42,952 nucleotides of DNA from Fomitopsis serialis. Its lineage: Eukaryota; Basidiomycota; Agaricomycetes; Polyporales; Fomitopsidaceae. Every line of letters starts with the position of its first letter. Within the stretch, counting starts at the first letter, position 1. Of this stretch, positions 1 to 10,448 are shown piece after piece. Where the stretch lies: assembly GCF_022376445.1 (NCBI RefSeq), contig NW_025955298.1, positions 1 to 42,952 on the forward strand. Direction: 5' to 3'. The notes beneath the pieces are model-generated. The model did no database searches and was not told where the DNA came from. It saw only the letters and a list, made by a program, of their open reading frames with translations. The translations under genes and the position numbers were made by a program.

Positions 1-484
1 GTATATTAACCCTGATGCGTGCTCAAATATTTCTTCTCAACCCCGCCGACTCATTAGTGCGCATTTTGCCAGTGCCAGCACATCTCAGCGGACATCCGCG
101 TATGCTTCGGGACGCCAAATTGCACATACACAGTATCTACCATAGGTCCGTACGTTCTGCGACGACTATCTTGAGCCTGCATCGCAGCCGCTGCATCAAT
201 GTTACAACCAGTCAATTCGTCACGAATCTCGTGGTCACTCCCAGGTCCGAGTCTCCCAGAACATAATATAAGCGCCCACCGACGTCGATCCGCTGCATTG
301 CACAGATGACCATCCAAGGCGTGTACCTCCATTAGCAAACCGACCCATAAGATGAATCATGCCGCCGCGGCGATGACTCGTCGCCCGTATATTTAAAGGG
401 GGATTGGCTATCGACGATGACCGTTCTCGCTGGACCAGAATCGTCGGTTGTGGCTGCGACCACAAGGAACCAGGAAGGCGAAGG
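1..484. other. 5' flank and promoter region of the GH28 gene
   Basis: I see no gene here. Short open frames occur on both strands but none has a recognisable domain or a coherent splice pattern. A TATATTTAA stretch at about 388-396 lies some 90 bases before the chosen ATG at 485 and is the best TATA-like core promoter candidate. Confidence 0.5.
388..396 (+). promoter_or_regulatory. TATA-like element of GH28 gene
   Basis: TATATTTAA lies about 90 bases upstream of the ATG at 485. This spacing resembles that of the TATA motifs before the CFEM genes in this window. There is no transcript evidence. Confidence 0.35.
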
Positions 485-2582
485 ATGCTTTCCGTGCGCG
501 TGCTCCTGGTAGCCTTGGTCGCGGGCCTTCATGTTACGCGTGTGCTAGCGTGTGCGGAAGAGTCGGAGGCGGAAAACACATGTACCATCCAGCCGTTGGG
601 AGAGGGACAGGACGATACAGACCAGGTTCGTCTCTAACTGCGCCGAGGTGCGAACCGCTATTCGACTACCTTGAACACTCGTGGACAGATCGAGGCTGCC
701 GTTTCGCGATGCGGCCATTATGGAACGACAGTCATCTCCGACGGTGTCTACAACGTGACGAGGTTAGTGGGCTCGACGCGGCTATGGACTCATAACGGAC
801 TCGCCAATGTACAGGAAGATGATGTGGGACCTGGTTGAGGCCAGGGTTGACCTACATGGTTATCTGAATGTGCGCATTGTCGTCACGCTACTCACCGCCC
901 ACTGACCCAGAATGGCAGTTCACGGCGAATCTGCCGTACTGGATGAACCCACAAAACACGTACCGTGTCGTGCACATCCAGGTGATCCAGTATTCCGCAT
1001 CAGGCAGGGAGCTCTTGCCAATACTCTCTCTGCAGGACCAAGCATCGTGGTTCGTCGTCACAGGGCGCGACTTCACTCTCGATGCGCATAACACCGGTGG
1101 GATCATCGGCAACGGGCAGTACTGGTGGAACTGGTACGGCACCACAAGCCGGCTAGGCGGCGACGGGCGGCCTATCGCCTTCACGCTCTGGCGCGTTCTG
1201 AGAGGCGTCGTCAAGGACTTCAGGATAGAGGGCCAGCCTTTCTGGTGCAATACGGTCGCGGAGTCCAAGGACGTGGTATATGACGGGATGTATTGCAACG
1301 CGACGAACACAAATCCAGAGTACTATGGGTACAAGTGAGCAACATTCGGATAATGTTGCAGTTGATATAGCTTACATGCGTGCGGTAGCGTCGTCCCGAA
1401 CACGGACGGTGAGTTCTGTCCCTCGACGTGCGACGATGCACCAGGTCTGACCTGGGCGTAGGTATCGATACGTTCCGAGTAGACAACGTCACGATGCTTA
1501 AATGGGATGTAAGTTCTGAGTACCAGACATAGACTAGTAGTCGTGATGGTCCTGACGGATTGAATAGATGACGTTAGGAGACGACTGTCTTGCGATCAAG
1601 GGTGTAGGCAGCCTTACCCACAGCTCGCAAAACGAAGCCTAACGAAACCATATAGAACTCCACAAATCTCTACGCTCAGAACATCACATGCCACGGCGGC
1701 AACGGGATCGCTGTTGGTTCCCTCGGGCAATATGCAAGTTTCGTACGTACCAGATTAAACGACCTCACTCAACGAGGAATCGCTAACTAAGATGCAGTTT
1801 GACCGCGTCGAAAATGTGACACTAGAAGATATTCGCGTGAGTAATTGTGTACAACATCTGATTCGTGTTGATGTCTCCGTACTGTAGTTGTTGCACATCG
1901 ATCCAGAGATCCAGCCTAACATGGGCAGTGCGGTATGTGCCACGGCTTGTCGCAGCGAACAGCTTCTTGATTGCCGCATGTCAGGTTTATTTCAAGTCCT
2001 GGTCCGGCACAACCATCGGTCACCCTCCCGACAATGGCGGTGGAGGTGGAGGTAGGTGCAAGTTTGCTGAATCGTGAGGCAGAAAGCCGACACACGGCTG
2101 ACGCAGGCCTTGTCACGAATGTCACCATCCGCAACGCAGAGTTGTATAACGTCTCTCTGCCTATCCATGTCTATCAAACCAATGGAGCACACCCGTATGT
2201 ACCTGTCGTCAGCGTGCGGGTTGAGCGAGATTGACGTGTTTTCAGAGGCGACTCACCATCAACACTGCAATTTGCGAACCTGAGCTTCTACAACTTTACG
2301 GGTACATCGTCGGGCAGTACCAGTACGTGCTCCCCTTGGCGCCCACCTGCGATTCGGCGTCGCTAACGGACTGGCAGTTGTTGATATAGCATGCAGCCCT
2401 GCTGCGCCGTGTCCTGGAATGGTGTTTGACAATATCAACATCACCGTGAATACCGGAGCAGAGCCGATGTATACCTGTACGAACGTTGTTAGCCAGCAGG
2501 GACTGTCTAGTACGTGATCCCATGCAACATGCCTTTCAAGTCATTGAGAATAATGTTAGGCTGCAACACTACCTCGACATGA
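485..2582 (+). CDS. Secreted glycoside hydrolase family 28 (exo-polygalacturonase-like)
   Basis: Predicted secreted GH28 enzyme that cleaves alpha-1,4-linked galacturonan (pectin) outside the cell. The spliced model has 16 exons: 485-625, 689-762, 815-869, 919-981, 1036-1334, 1389-1408, 1462-1508, 1568-1603, 1656-1742, 1798-1836, 1888-1932, 1985-2051, 2107-2194, 2246-2322, 2378-2509 and 2560-2582. All phases close, giving 430 aa. Residues 1-22 form a signal peptide (MLSVRVLLVALVAGLHVTRV). The GH28 landmarks occur in order: NTDG (about 1399), GDDCLAIKG (1577-1603, catalytic aspartates), the GGNGIAVGS block (about 1697) and VYFKSW (1985-2002), which replaces the RIK of endo-enzymes as in exo-polygalacturonases. 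The last exon adds SSCNTTST with a terminal Cys. If the final 50-nt intron is not removed, translation stops at 2517 instead. The gene is intact. It converges tail to tail with the next gene. Family assignment is firm; the exo mode is inferred from motifs. Confidence 0.9.
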
Positions 2583-2871
2583 TACGTTGAGATACGACTA
2601 CAGATCGACTTTTGGTTTTGAGTGCTACACGCGGCCGAGCTTGTGTCTGTAATACGTGGGGCGGGCAGTCAAGTACCTAGACATGTTGAGATCTTACTCA
2701 CTTTGCAATTGATATTTGTTGATTCATCCCCCTATATGCACTGGCAGACGGTCAAATGAGCGTGTCATCGTATCATTACGGATAGTTCTATCTTTTGTAC
2801 AAGTGCATCCAAGACCCTAGACCCACAAGCAATAAGTACGCACGAGCCCCAACACGACCCCCGAATAGCCA

Positions 2872-5299
2872 CTATGTAGCGAATATACCGATGATCCTGA
2901 ATGGCGGAATGCTGCGATCGTCTTCCTCGCCCATGAGCTGGCACTCCACGAAGTGCGGTCCCTTCTCGACATAATGGTCGATGATCTCCAATCTACAAGC
3001 AGCGTGAGCTGATAGACTAAAGCCATGCGACTGACCACTTACGCTGGTGTCGGCTCGCCGACCTGCGCCGCGTTCTCTATCACGACCGCCCCGCCGTAAT
3101 TATCGTCCACCCAGCACTCTACCGCGCTGCCCAGGCCTATTGTGTCCGTCGGCTCCTTGATGTAGTACACCCCGACATCGCCCGCGCTTGTCTGGATGCT
3201 CACCCGCAACTTACTCGTCGGCAGGCTCGAGTAGAAATAGTGCGCGTGCGATGAGAGGTCGGCCGAACCGGCACGAGGGTGGTACGCCGCCCAGCCCGAT
3301 CCTGCGAAGAGCGCCTGGGGGAGCGGGTTGATCAGGTCGTTCGCGGACACGCAGTACGGCGCGACCTCGACGAACGGGTGCGCGACGAGGTCCGCGGGGC
3401 GGGTGTTAATGCGCATCGGCGGCACGCGCAGGTTGGCATGGAGCGAGGGCGCCTTCACCGCGACCTCCGCGAGGCGGTTCATGACAGGGTTCGGGTTCGC
3501 CGCGGCGCGGCCTTCACCGTCCTCCGGCACCGCGCCCGCTGCACCCTTGCGCTGCGCGACGCCGCCGAAGAGCCCACGCGCGTCCGTCGGCTGTTTCGCG
3601 TTGTTGTCCGCGAAGATGGGCGTGGCGAGCGCGGGGAGCAGCTCGTGCGACGTGCCTGTGAGCGCGCCCCAGGCGGCGCAGATCTGCGACTGGAAATAGG
3701 AGATGAGCACGTCGGCGATGACCTCGTGGCCGGGTGGGCTCGCAAGGATCGGGTCGACAAAGTACTGGTAGACCGACGAGGGGTTTGACATATAATTCGG
3801 GTATAGCAGTGGCTTCACGCTAAGACGTAACGTTAGGGGTGTTCTGGAGCGCTAGGATGGAGACCAACCTGACATGAGGGACATCGTAAAACTGGGCAAC
3901 CAGCGTGTGCCAGTGGTCGGGGCTACCGAACCCACTGCTCTGTGCTACCTGAGGGCTAAAGTACCCAAGGATGAGCACAGCTGGCTGGTCAGGCCGAACA
4001 AGGATGGAGCGAATTAGCAGCTCGAATTCGTTCATGGCTACCTGATCGCTGGAAACACGTTAAATAGCGATTCACGTTTGCAAGGGGCCCGTATGGCTCA
4101 CTTTGCATCCGCTACGTCCAACTCGACAATGACCAGGTCCGCGACGTCGGGGATGTGGTGGGCATGGCAGAAAGCGAAGTAGGCGGAGTTGGTGCGCCGC
4201 ATCGCGCCGTTCGTGAGCTCGGAGGCAGGGTGAGGGAATACGGTGTTCCACCAGTTAAAGAACCTTGACGGGTAGCAGTGCGGTGACAGTGGGTCATTCC
4301 CGGCGCCATGGCAAGCAGACACTGAGGAATAGGGCAGATAATCAGTATACTACGAAGCGGGTACGGGGAGCGAGAGTCAGGGAATAGTGTCTATAGCAAG
4401 AAACTTTGAGTGCTGTGACTTGACTGGGCAAAGCAGCGGTAGGACCGTGACTCCTGGGCACTCGACGCGCTCATTCAGATTGCGCGGTATATAGCATCTA
4501 TGATTAACAGTCCCACCGACTCACGCCCACGGAGAAGACTTCATTGGACGCGTCAGGGCGCACCAGCTGTGACCATACAGCACCCGTTTGCACAGGCAAC
4601 GAGAGGGCAGGGTGAATCGTAGACTCGTGGTGTTCGCGCAGTGAAGGTTTCCAGCCGTTGTAGAAACGATAGGCCGGCCTGCACCGGGGGAAGTGTGGAG
4701 CTGGGATTTGGGCCGAAGATCGCCGTGAGCAAGACTGACGTTAAAGTCGAGTTAGAGAACACATCTCTGAGCGGCAACGGTGGACTGTGGCCAGTGCGTG
4801 ACTTCGCCAACCATCGGCCGCCTCGCCAGCCAAAACCCCGCTCCACACACCCCGCGCACAAGCAGTCTTTCGCTTCTACAACAGCTGTCAAGAATGATAT
4901 TCCATAAAGACACTCACCAGACCCGCCAACTACACTAATCGTCACTGGGAGACCCGAGAGTGCCTTGTTGACCACGCGCTGTATCCGTGCGCCGCTTCCG
5001 AGGTGGAACCTGGTCTTCGAAAGCGCAACCACGTCGTATTTCGACGCGATCCCATCGCCAGGCCCGAATGCAGGACAGAATGCGAACGGCGACTCTCCTG
5101 TGTCAGAGACATTCAGATAGTTCTTCGGGCGTAGGTCACCGCTCAGCAGTCGGTGTCGTGCATTCTGGTTATCGCCCGGCAGAATGGAGCGAGTGAAGAG
5201 AATCAGGAAGACGAAGAGCGCGAGGATGAGCCATATTCGATTCGTGACACCGAGGCTTTTCTGGTTGAGGCGGGAAGGGGCCTTCTCGTCGGAGCCCAT
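2872..5299 (-). CDS. Capsule-associated-like SGNH/GDSL hydrolase-fold type II membrane protein
   Basis: Likely a Golgi or secretory-pathway esterase-fold protein of the basidiomycete capsular-associated group, acting in glycan modification. Five exons read on the minus strand: 5299-4918, 4321-4102, 4048-3869, 3819-3043 and 2992-2872. The phases close to give 559 aa. The start at MGSDEKAPSR puts one hydrophobic signal-anchor (WLILALFVFLILF) near residue 25. SGNH-like blocks are GGSVSACHGAG across the first splice junction, LGYFSPQ in exon 3, and SPPGHEVIADVL in exon 4 carrying the C-terminal His. The last exon (IIDHYVEKGPHFVEC) is typical of the group. The first intron is unusually long (596 nt) and stays open in frame for a long stretch. 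The gene is divergent from the CMT1-like mannosyltransferase and shares about 510 bp of upstream DNA with it. The catalytic activity is not proven; the group resemblance is clear. Confidence 0.8.
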
Positions 5300-5811
5300 G
5301 CGTGCAGGGGGCGATATGTGAGCGTGTCCTTTGCCTGTGCGCCGCTGCATATACGCGCGCCGACGCTGCCAGAGCGAACCGCTTGGAGAGAGGATGGTGA
5401 TGGTGGTCGGGAGCAAAGGAGGGGAGGGGCCAGCGAACCGCTGGAGACAGGAACGGCCATCAGCCACCGTTAGTGGCTGCAGGAAGTGACTGTCAGGCTC
5501 CTGCTTTCCTCCGCCCATCACCTCTCCTCGCTTGCCCTCTAATTCCACGTCGCTCTTTGGCCTCGTACGAAAAGTAGCGTATGTCCTGAACGTGGAGAAA
5601 CGAGGACAACAGACCATCGCGGCGCATACCTGGCAACACTCTGGGTCAAACAGCGATATTCTAAGGTACGAAGTTTGAAGGTATTGCCGACGTCTGTCTG
5701 GCGAGACAAGGCACCTCACAGCGCGTCTCACACGAACAGTAGCTCTGTGCATAGCTTGAGCAGCAACCCCATCATCGCTATCCTCATATCGACTGGTACT
5801 TGGTGTCGAAG
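5300..5811. promoter_or_regulatory. Shared divergent promoter region
   Basis: This 512-bp spacer separates the ATGs of the SGNH-like gene (minus) and the mannosyltransferase gene (plus). It must hold both promoters and both 5' leaders. I see no strong TATA box in either direction. The SGNH frame is also open upstream of its ATG, so a longer N-terminus is possible, but the residues there look non-coding. Confidence 0.5.
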
Positions 5812-7694
5812 ATGCAGCCGAAGAGCACCAACCCTCTGAAACGTCTACCCACCTGGGTGTCACTTTCTATTGGCGTATTTGTAGGGCTCATGGTGGCAAG
5901 GTTGTTCACATCAGATGTGAGTCGTCTCTATCCCGTTAGGCTACCTTCAAGAAGCCGCACATACGCGAAGGATGTAAGGCCGGTGTGTACCAAGGCTTAC
6001 ATCCTCCGCCTGTACGCGACTTAAGGTGTGGAGGCCTAACGATATGGGCATAACTATCAATCCTATACAACTGCCTCTGACCACGGTATAGCCAGCACCT
6101 GCATCCTGGCGAGGAAGCCGTACACCCTCAGCCTACCACCCATCCCGCGCCCGACAACCGATCACGCTTCCGACGCTCGAGCAGCGCTTCCGGGTGCTCG
6201 AGCTGCTCACCTCGCTCTCTTCGCACTACACCAGGGAATGCACGCGGAACGCGCAGCCTATGTACAAGGAGCAGGCGGAGGAACGGTACGCGTCGCTCAT
6301 CGGGCACGAGTCACCCACCCGTTCGTCCTGGCTCGACACGCTCGGTCTCGGTCTCGGTGCTGGCGTGGAGGGCGACTACGTCCCACCGACGCCCCGCGGC
6401 CTGACGCCAGACACACACAAGTACTTCTTTGCGATCAACCTCTACAACTCCTTCGACATCATCCCGGACCTGTTTGCGACGCTCTTCCGCGTCGCGGCCA
6501 TCCTCGGGTACAACAACGTGTACGTGTCGATCTACGAGAACGGCTCGACGGACCAGACGAAGGCGCTCCTGCGCATCTTCGACTCGCTCTGCCGGTCCGT
6601 CGGCCTCCGCGTGACGATTCGCACGTCGATGCGCACGCGCGGCGCGTTCAACCACCGTATCGAGTACCTCGCGGAGGTGCGCAACGCCGCGTTCGTGCCG
6701 CTGCACGAGCTGCGCGACGCGGAGAACGAGTACTTTGACAGCATCATCTTTATGAACGACGTCCTGCCCTGCGTGGACGACCTCCTCGAGCTCATCTGGC
6801 AGAGCCGCCGGAACAACGCTGGCATCACCTGCGCGGCGGACTACATGTACCACGAAGAGCTCGTCAGTCCTACTCTTCTTATTCATTACCACGGCTGACA
6901 CCCATGTAGGGCCATCCCGTCTTCTACGACAACTGGGTCGCGCGGGACATCAACGGGACCGCGCTCGAGAACGCGCCCTTCGAGGCGATTTTCCACCATG
7001 GCGCGTCGCAGGACCGCTTCCAGCGGCACCTCCCGATTCAGGTGCAGTCCTGCTGGAACGGCATCGCAGTGCTCGACCCCGCGCCATTCTACTCGCCGCC
7101 CCACGTCCGCTTTCGCATGGCGCGCATCGTCGACGGCGAGTGCTCCGCGAGCGAGTGCAGTCTCATCTGCAACGACTACTGGGAGGCGGGCTACGGCAGG
7201 ATCCTGATGGTCCCGCGCGTCAAGCTCGCGTACGACTCAGTGGGTGCCCTTGTTCCTTGGTGTCCCTGTGGCGCTGCTTCCGTTCTGGTGGCTGACACTC
7301 GTCAATGCAGCGCGTATACGACATCATCCATCCCGCGCGCCGAAACCTCACTGCGATCCGAGGGTACGTCCGGCTGGGCGGGCTGCCTGACAACCCGCGC
7401 ACGGACCCGCAAGACCGCGCATGGTTCGGGCCCCATGACCGGCTCTTCACTGACGAGGAGCACATCCCGCTCGACTTTGTCCCTGGCCCTGATTACGGTG
7501 CGCATACCAGCGTCAATTACAGGGTGCTCACGCTGATTGCTCTTCCGCTAGTGTGGTGCTGGGGCTGGGACGGCGCGGGCGATCTGGACGGGCCTGACGT
7601 GGACCCTATCTGGGAGCGCATGCCCAACAAGTCGATGGGCCCGGAGGCGGTCAGGATTCGGCACGACAGGAGCATGAACCTGCCGTACCCCTAG
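5812..7694 (+). CDS. CMT1/CAP59-family alpha-1,3-mannosyltransferase-like glycosyltransferase
   Basis: Predicted Golgi type II membrane glycosyltransferase of the cryptococcal mannosyltransferase 1 / CAP59 family, which adds alpha-mannose to polysaccharide or glycoprotein acceptors. Five exons (5812-5916, 6092-6862, 6910-7239, 7311-7497, 7552-7694) close in phase to 511 aa. Residues 10-33 hold the signal anchor (WVSLSIGVFVGLMVARLF). The family core is in exon 2: FFAINLYNSFDIIPDLFATL, then VSIYENGSTDQTK, then FNHRIEYLAEVRNAA, then the acidic IIFMNDV stretch. Exon 3 carries the AADYMYHEEL/GHPVFYDNW junction and MARIVDGECSASECSL. The C-terminus has WCWGWDGAG. The start at 5812 is the first ATG in frame before the anchor. 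The gene pairs divergently with an SGNH-like partner. A decayed copy of its last two exons lies at 21590-21869. Confidence 0.88.
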
Positions 7695-8590
7695 TGTACG
7701 TCCTTGCCTTGTAATCATCGTTCTGTTGTTATCGTATCTCCGTCTGTCTGGGCTCTCGGCGCATCAATGTACATACCCCTCAGTATTCCATATAGATTGC
7801 ATGACTTGCTGGTATGGGACGCATGGACGAGATGAGACCACGCGGATGCAGACAGAATGGAAGTGCGTTTTGATGCTCGACATAGCATAGGGCAATATGG
7901 AGTGCAGCGTAGTGCGTAAAATGCATGATGGCGTGTACGGCCTGAATGGCCGGAATCGACTGACCCAGTCTCCCCCTCCCCTCTCTCCTGGTCACCGAGA
8001 ATAGAATACAGCGCTTACTCGGCGTCAACAACCACTGTCTCAAGACCCTGGCAGTGAAGCAGAGTCAGATGGGAGGGGGAATAGATATTGACAGTGACGC
8101 ACCTTGAAGGACTCTACCGGTACGAAGCTCGCGTAGGTGTAGAGCTTCTCCTTCGCGTTCTCCTCGTCATTCCGCTTGCCTGCAAATTCATCCAATCCGT
8201 CAGCACACCCTGATACTCCAGCTAATACGAATCGTACGCACGCTCAAGCTTGACGCGGATCCGGTGCGGTGGCGACTTGATACCGCGCTCCCAGAGCTGC
8301 TGGTTAAGGCGGGGGTCGATGCGGACGTCTGTGGTGCCCATCGCTTTCTGTGCGAAGTCGACGACGGACTTGACGGCGTAGGGGGCGCGCTTCTTGAAGG
8401 AGCGGCCGTGAACACGCTTGTGGAGGTGGATGGTGTACTCGCGCGTCACGACATCCTGGAGGGCCGAGCGCGTCTTGCCGGTCTGCGAAGGGGTTCGTAG
8501 ACCTGGTTAGACGAGACGCATACGCCAGTGCTCGTCGGGACTGAACGCACCTTTTTCGTGGAGGTCTTGGAGGGGGCCTGCGCAGACAAC
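7431..8590. repeat. Segmental duplication, left part, copy A
   Basis: This segment covers the end of the CMT1-like gene, the spacer and eL31. It is repeated in the same orientation at about 21600-22165 and 25556-26155. The second copy keeps the intron sequences, has many substitutions and small indels, and is split by an inserted element. The spacer 7695-8014 holds no gene, and its 3' portion is well conserved between the copies. Confidence 0.85.
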
Positions 8591-8636
8591 GACGATGAGG
8601 ACTAGCACACAATCGGGGACGGCGAGGACGTACCAT
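8015..8636 (-). CDS. RPL31: 60S ribosomal protein eL31
   Basis: Cytosolic large-subunit ribosomal protein eL31, placed near the polypeptide exit tunnel. Five exons on the minus strand: 8636-8634 (only the ATG), 8577-8551, 8482-8242, 8179-8103 and 8047-8015. They give 126 aa, the usual length. The protein opens [20 protein letters not shown] and contains [41 protein letters not shown] and [19 protein letters not shown], and ends [10 protein letters not shown]. An intron directly after the ATG is typical of fungal ribosomal protein genes. The gene is tail to tail with the CMT1-like gene. A broken copy lies at 25570-26122. Confidence 0.95.
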
Positions 8637-9832
8637 GTCTTGCGGATGTCGGTGTCGGTGAGCGGGCGGTGGACTTCGGCGCAAACAGCGTGCAGCCACT
8701 TTGGCCGTGTTTGTGTGCGGTGGCGTGGAGATTAAGGTTCGGGTGGCTGAGCCAGCTGTACAGTTTTACGATCACTCGCACATACGGATGCATCGGGCCG
8801 AGATCTCAGTACAACAACCTGTTGACGGCTTCGGGACGGCTTCGCTGAGGGCACACAATGCGATTCTACGTCGGAAGGTGAATATTTACATATATCGCTG
8901 AGTACTACTGGTCTGCTTGGCTTGTGGGTAGCTCGCGTCGAGCTCAAAGTGCTTGACTGAACCATCAGTGCGCTGGATATTGCACTACAGAGCATTGTTC
9001 AGTGCCGCCTTGTTCCGAATCAAACTTGCAAAACTACGTTCCTTTATATGCACACAACGAATTTGATCCATGCTACTCGACGGTAAAGGTTATTCAGCCG
9101 GTCATTACAGTACGAGTCTAATAGCCCTGACACGGGAGTTGTAATACATGCTCAAGATGCCTATATATCGTTCTCTGGGCCATTGCACTTTTACTGATAG
9201 CGGTGCCCGACATATAAACCTGAACCGGTTGCAGCTGTATCCTGGACACTGCGCTGTTGCAACATTGTCAAAATGAATGGTTGAAAGCAAGTTCAACGGC
9301 GCATGCTTCGCTGGGGCCAGACCGACGCTGATAGGCGCTGGAGCGCACGTGGGACAAGTCTGGGGACGTCCCGATTTGGCAGGCGTTGTGGCGAGAGGAC
9401 AATGCGCGCGAACGGGGAGGACCGACAATGGGCCTCCCTTTCATTCTCCTCGTCCGGCCCAGCCTTTGTTTTCCCGTCCGCGTGCTTTCTCCCCGTATGT
9501 GCCTTTGGCTGCGTTGTTTGTGGACCTACAAAGCTACGACATCAGAACAATGAGACAAGGGACACCCGAATTACGCGAGGGTTGGCGATCCGCCCAGGAA
9601 CGGCAGCGGACGCGACTGATCGTTTGGGCGAGTTGTTTGTCTCCCTGCCCACGCTACATTCCGTCCCACTGGCTCTCCCCATATAAAACCTGGGGGCACC
9701 GTATGGCGTCCATAGCAACTCGCCTCAGCCTCTGAACGTTCTGCACGCTCGCGTCTCTGTGCCCCGCACTCGCTGTTGCGCACCCCTCGACCTCCCCGCC
9801 GTTCGTTATCCTCCGCTAGACCACCAGACACC
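8637..9832. other. Intergenic region between eL31 and the first CFEM gene
   Basis: I see no gene. It contains the head of eL31 (minus) and the promoter of the CFEM gene (plus). This stretch is missing from the second copy of the duplicated segment. Open frames around 9277-9735 look like GC-rich noise without splice logic or domains. Confidence 0.5.
9682..9688 (+). promoter_or_regulatory. TATA box of the CFEM gene at 9833
   Basis: TATAAAA, about 150 bases before the ATG, followed by a CT-rich leader (CTCGCC and CACCCCTCG stretches) that is common before fungal start codons. Confidence 0.5.
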
Positions 9833-10448
9833 ATGCGCTGCGCTCTCGCCCTCACCACCCTCCTCAGTGCCCTCGCCACCGTCCAGGCGTCCTACCTTCT
9901 CCGCCGCCAGTTCCCCAGTACGTACCCGCATCCGTGACAGACGTGATCGTCGATCTCTGACCGGATCTGTCTGCACAACAGGCTGCGCAGAGTCCTGCCT
10001 GGCAGACGCGAACTTCGACGGCTGCAACTCGTCCGACGACACCTGCCTCTGTAAATCCTCCGCCTTCGTGAACAGCGTCACGTCCTGCATCCAAAGCTCT
10101 TGCACCGGCAACGACCTGACCACCGCGGAGTCTGACGCCCAGCAGCTCTGTCTCGCCGTCGTACGTCCTCCTTGACCCTCTCCGATCCTCTCGTCTCACC
10201 TCGCACTTTCTTGTCCTCCAGGGCGTTACTCTGGCCTCGAGCGGCGCCTCTGCGACCTCCACCTCACCCAGCAGCAGCACGAGCTCTGCCGCCAGCTCGT
10301 GAGTATCTTCCCCTACCGCTTCTCAGCGCTTCTTCTCACACACCCATGCAGAGCCTCTGCAACCTCCGCCAGCAGCGGCGCCCGCACCCACGGCGTGAAT
10401 GCCCTCGCAGGGCTTGCCGCCGTCGGCGCCGTCGCTTTCGCATTCTAA
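9833..10448 (+). CDS. CFEM-domain GPI-anchored cell-surface protein
   Basis: Small fungal cell-surface protein with one CFEM domain, a fold known to bind haem in Candida proteins. Four exons (9833-9917, 9982-10160, 10222-10298, 10352-10448) close to 145 aa. The order is: signal peptide (residues 1-19, ending VQA), then a CFEM domain with eight Cys (CAESC, CNSSDDTCLC, then C-IQSS-C, then a last Cys). The Asp three residues before the fourth Cys is present. A Ser/Thr/Ala tail follows, then a hydrophobic C-terminus (ALAGLAAVGAVAFAF) that fits a GPI-attachment signal. Introns 1 and 2 sit just before and after the CFEM domain, in phases 1 and 0, exactly as in the eight cluster genes at 28.9-42.9 kb. 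The gene is isolated from the cluster and is absent from the 21.6-27.7 kb copy of this region. Confidence 0.9.

Noticed and set aside
3279..3788. 169-aa plus-strand frame rich in Arg
   Set aside because: Antisense shadow of exon 4 of the SGNH-like gene.
6311..6901. 196-aa minus-strand frame
   Set aside because: Antisense shadow of the CMT1-like exon 2 in GC-rich DNA.
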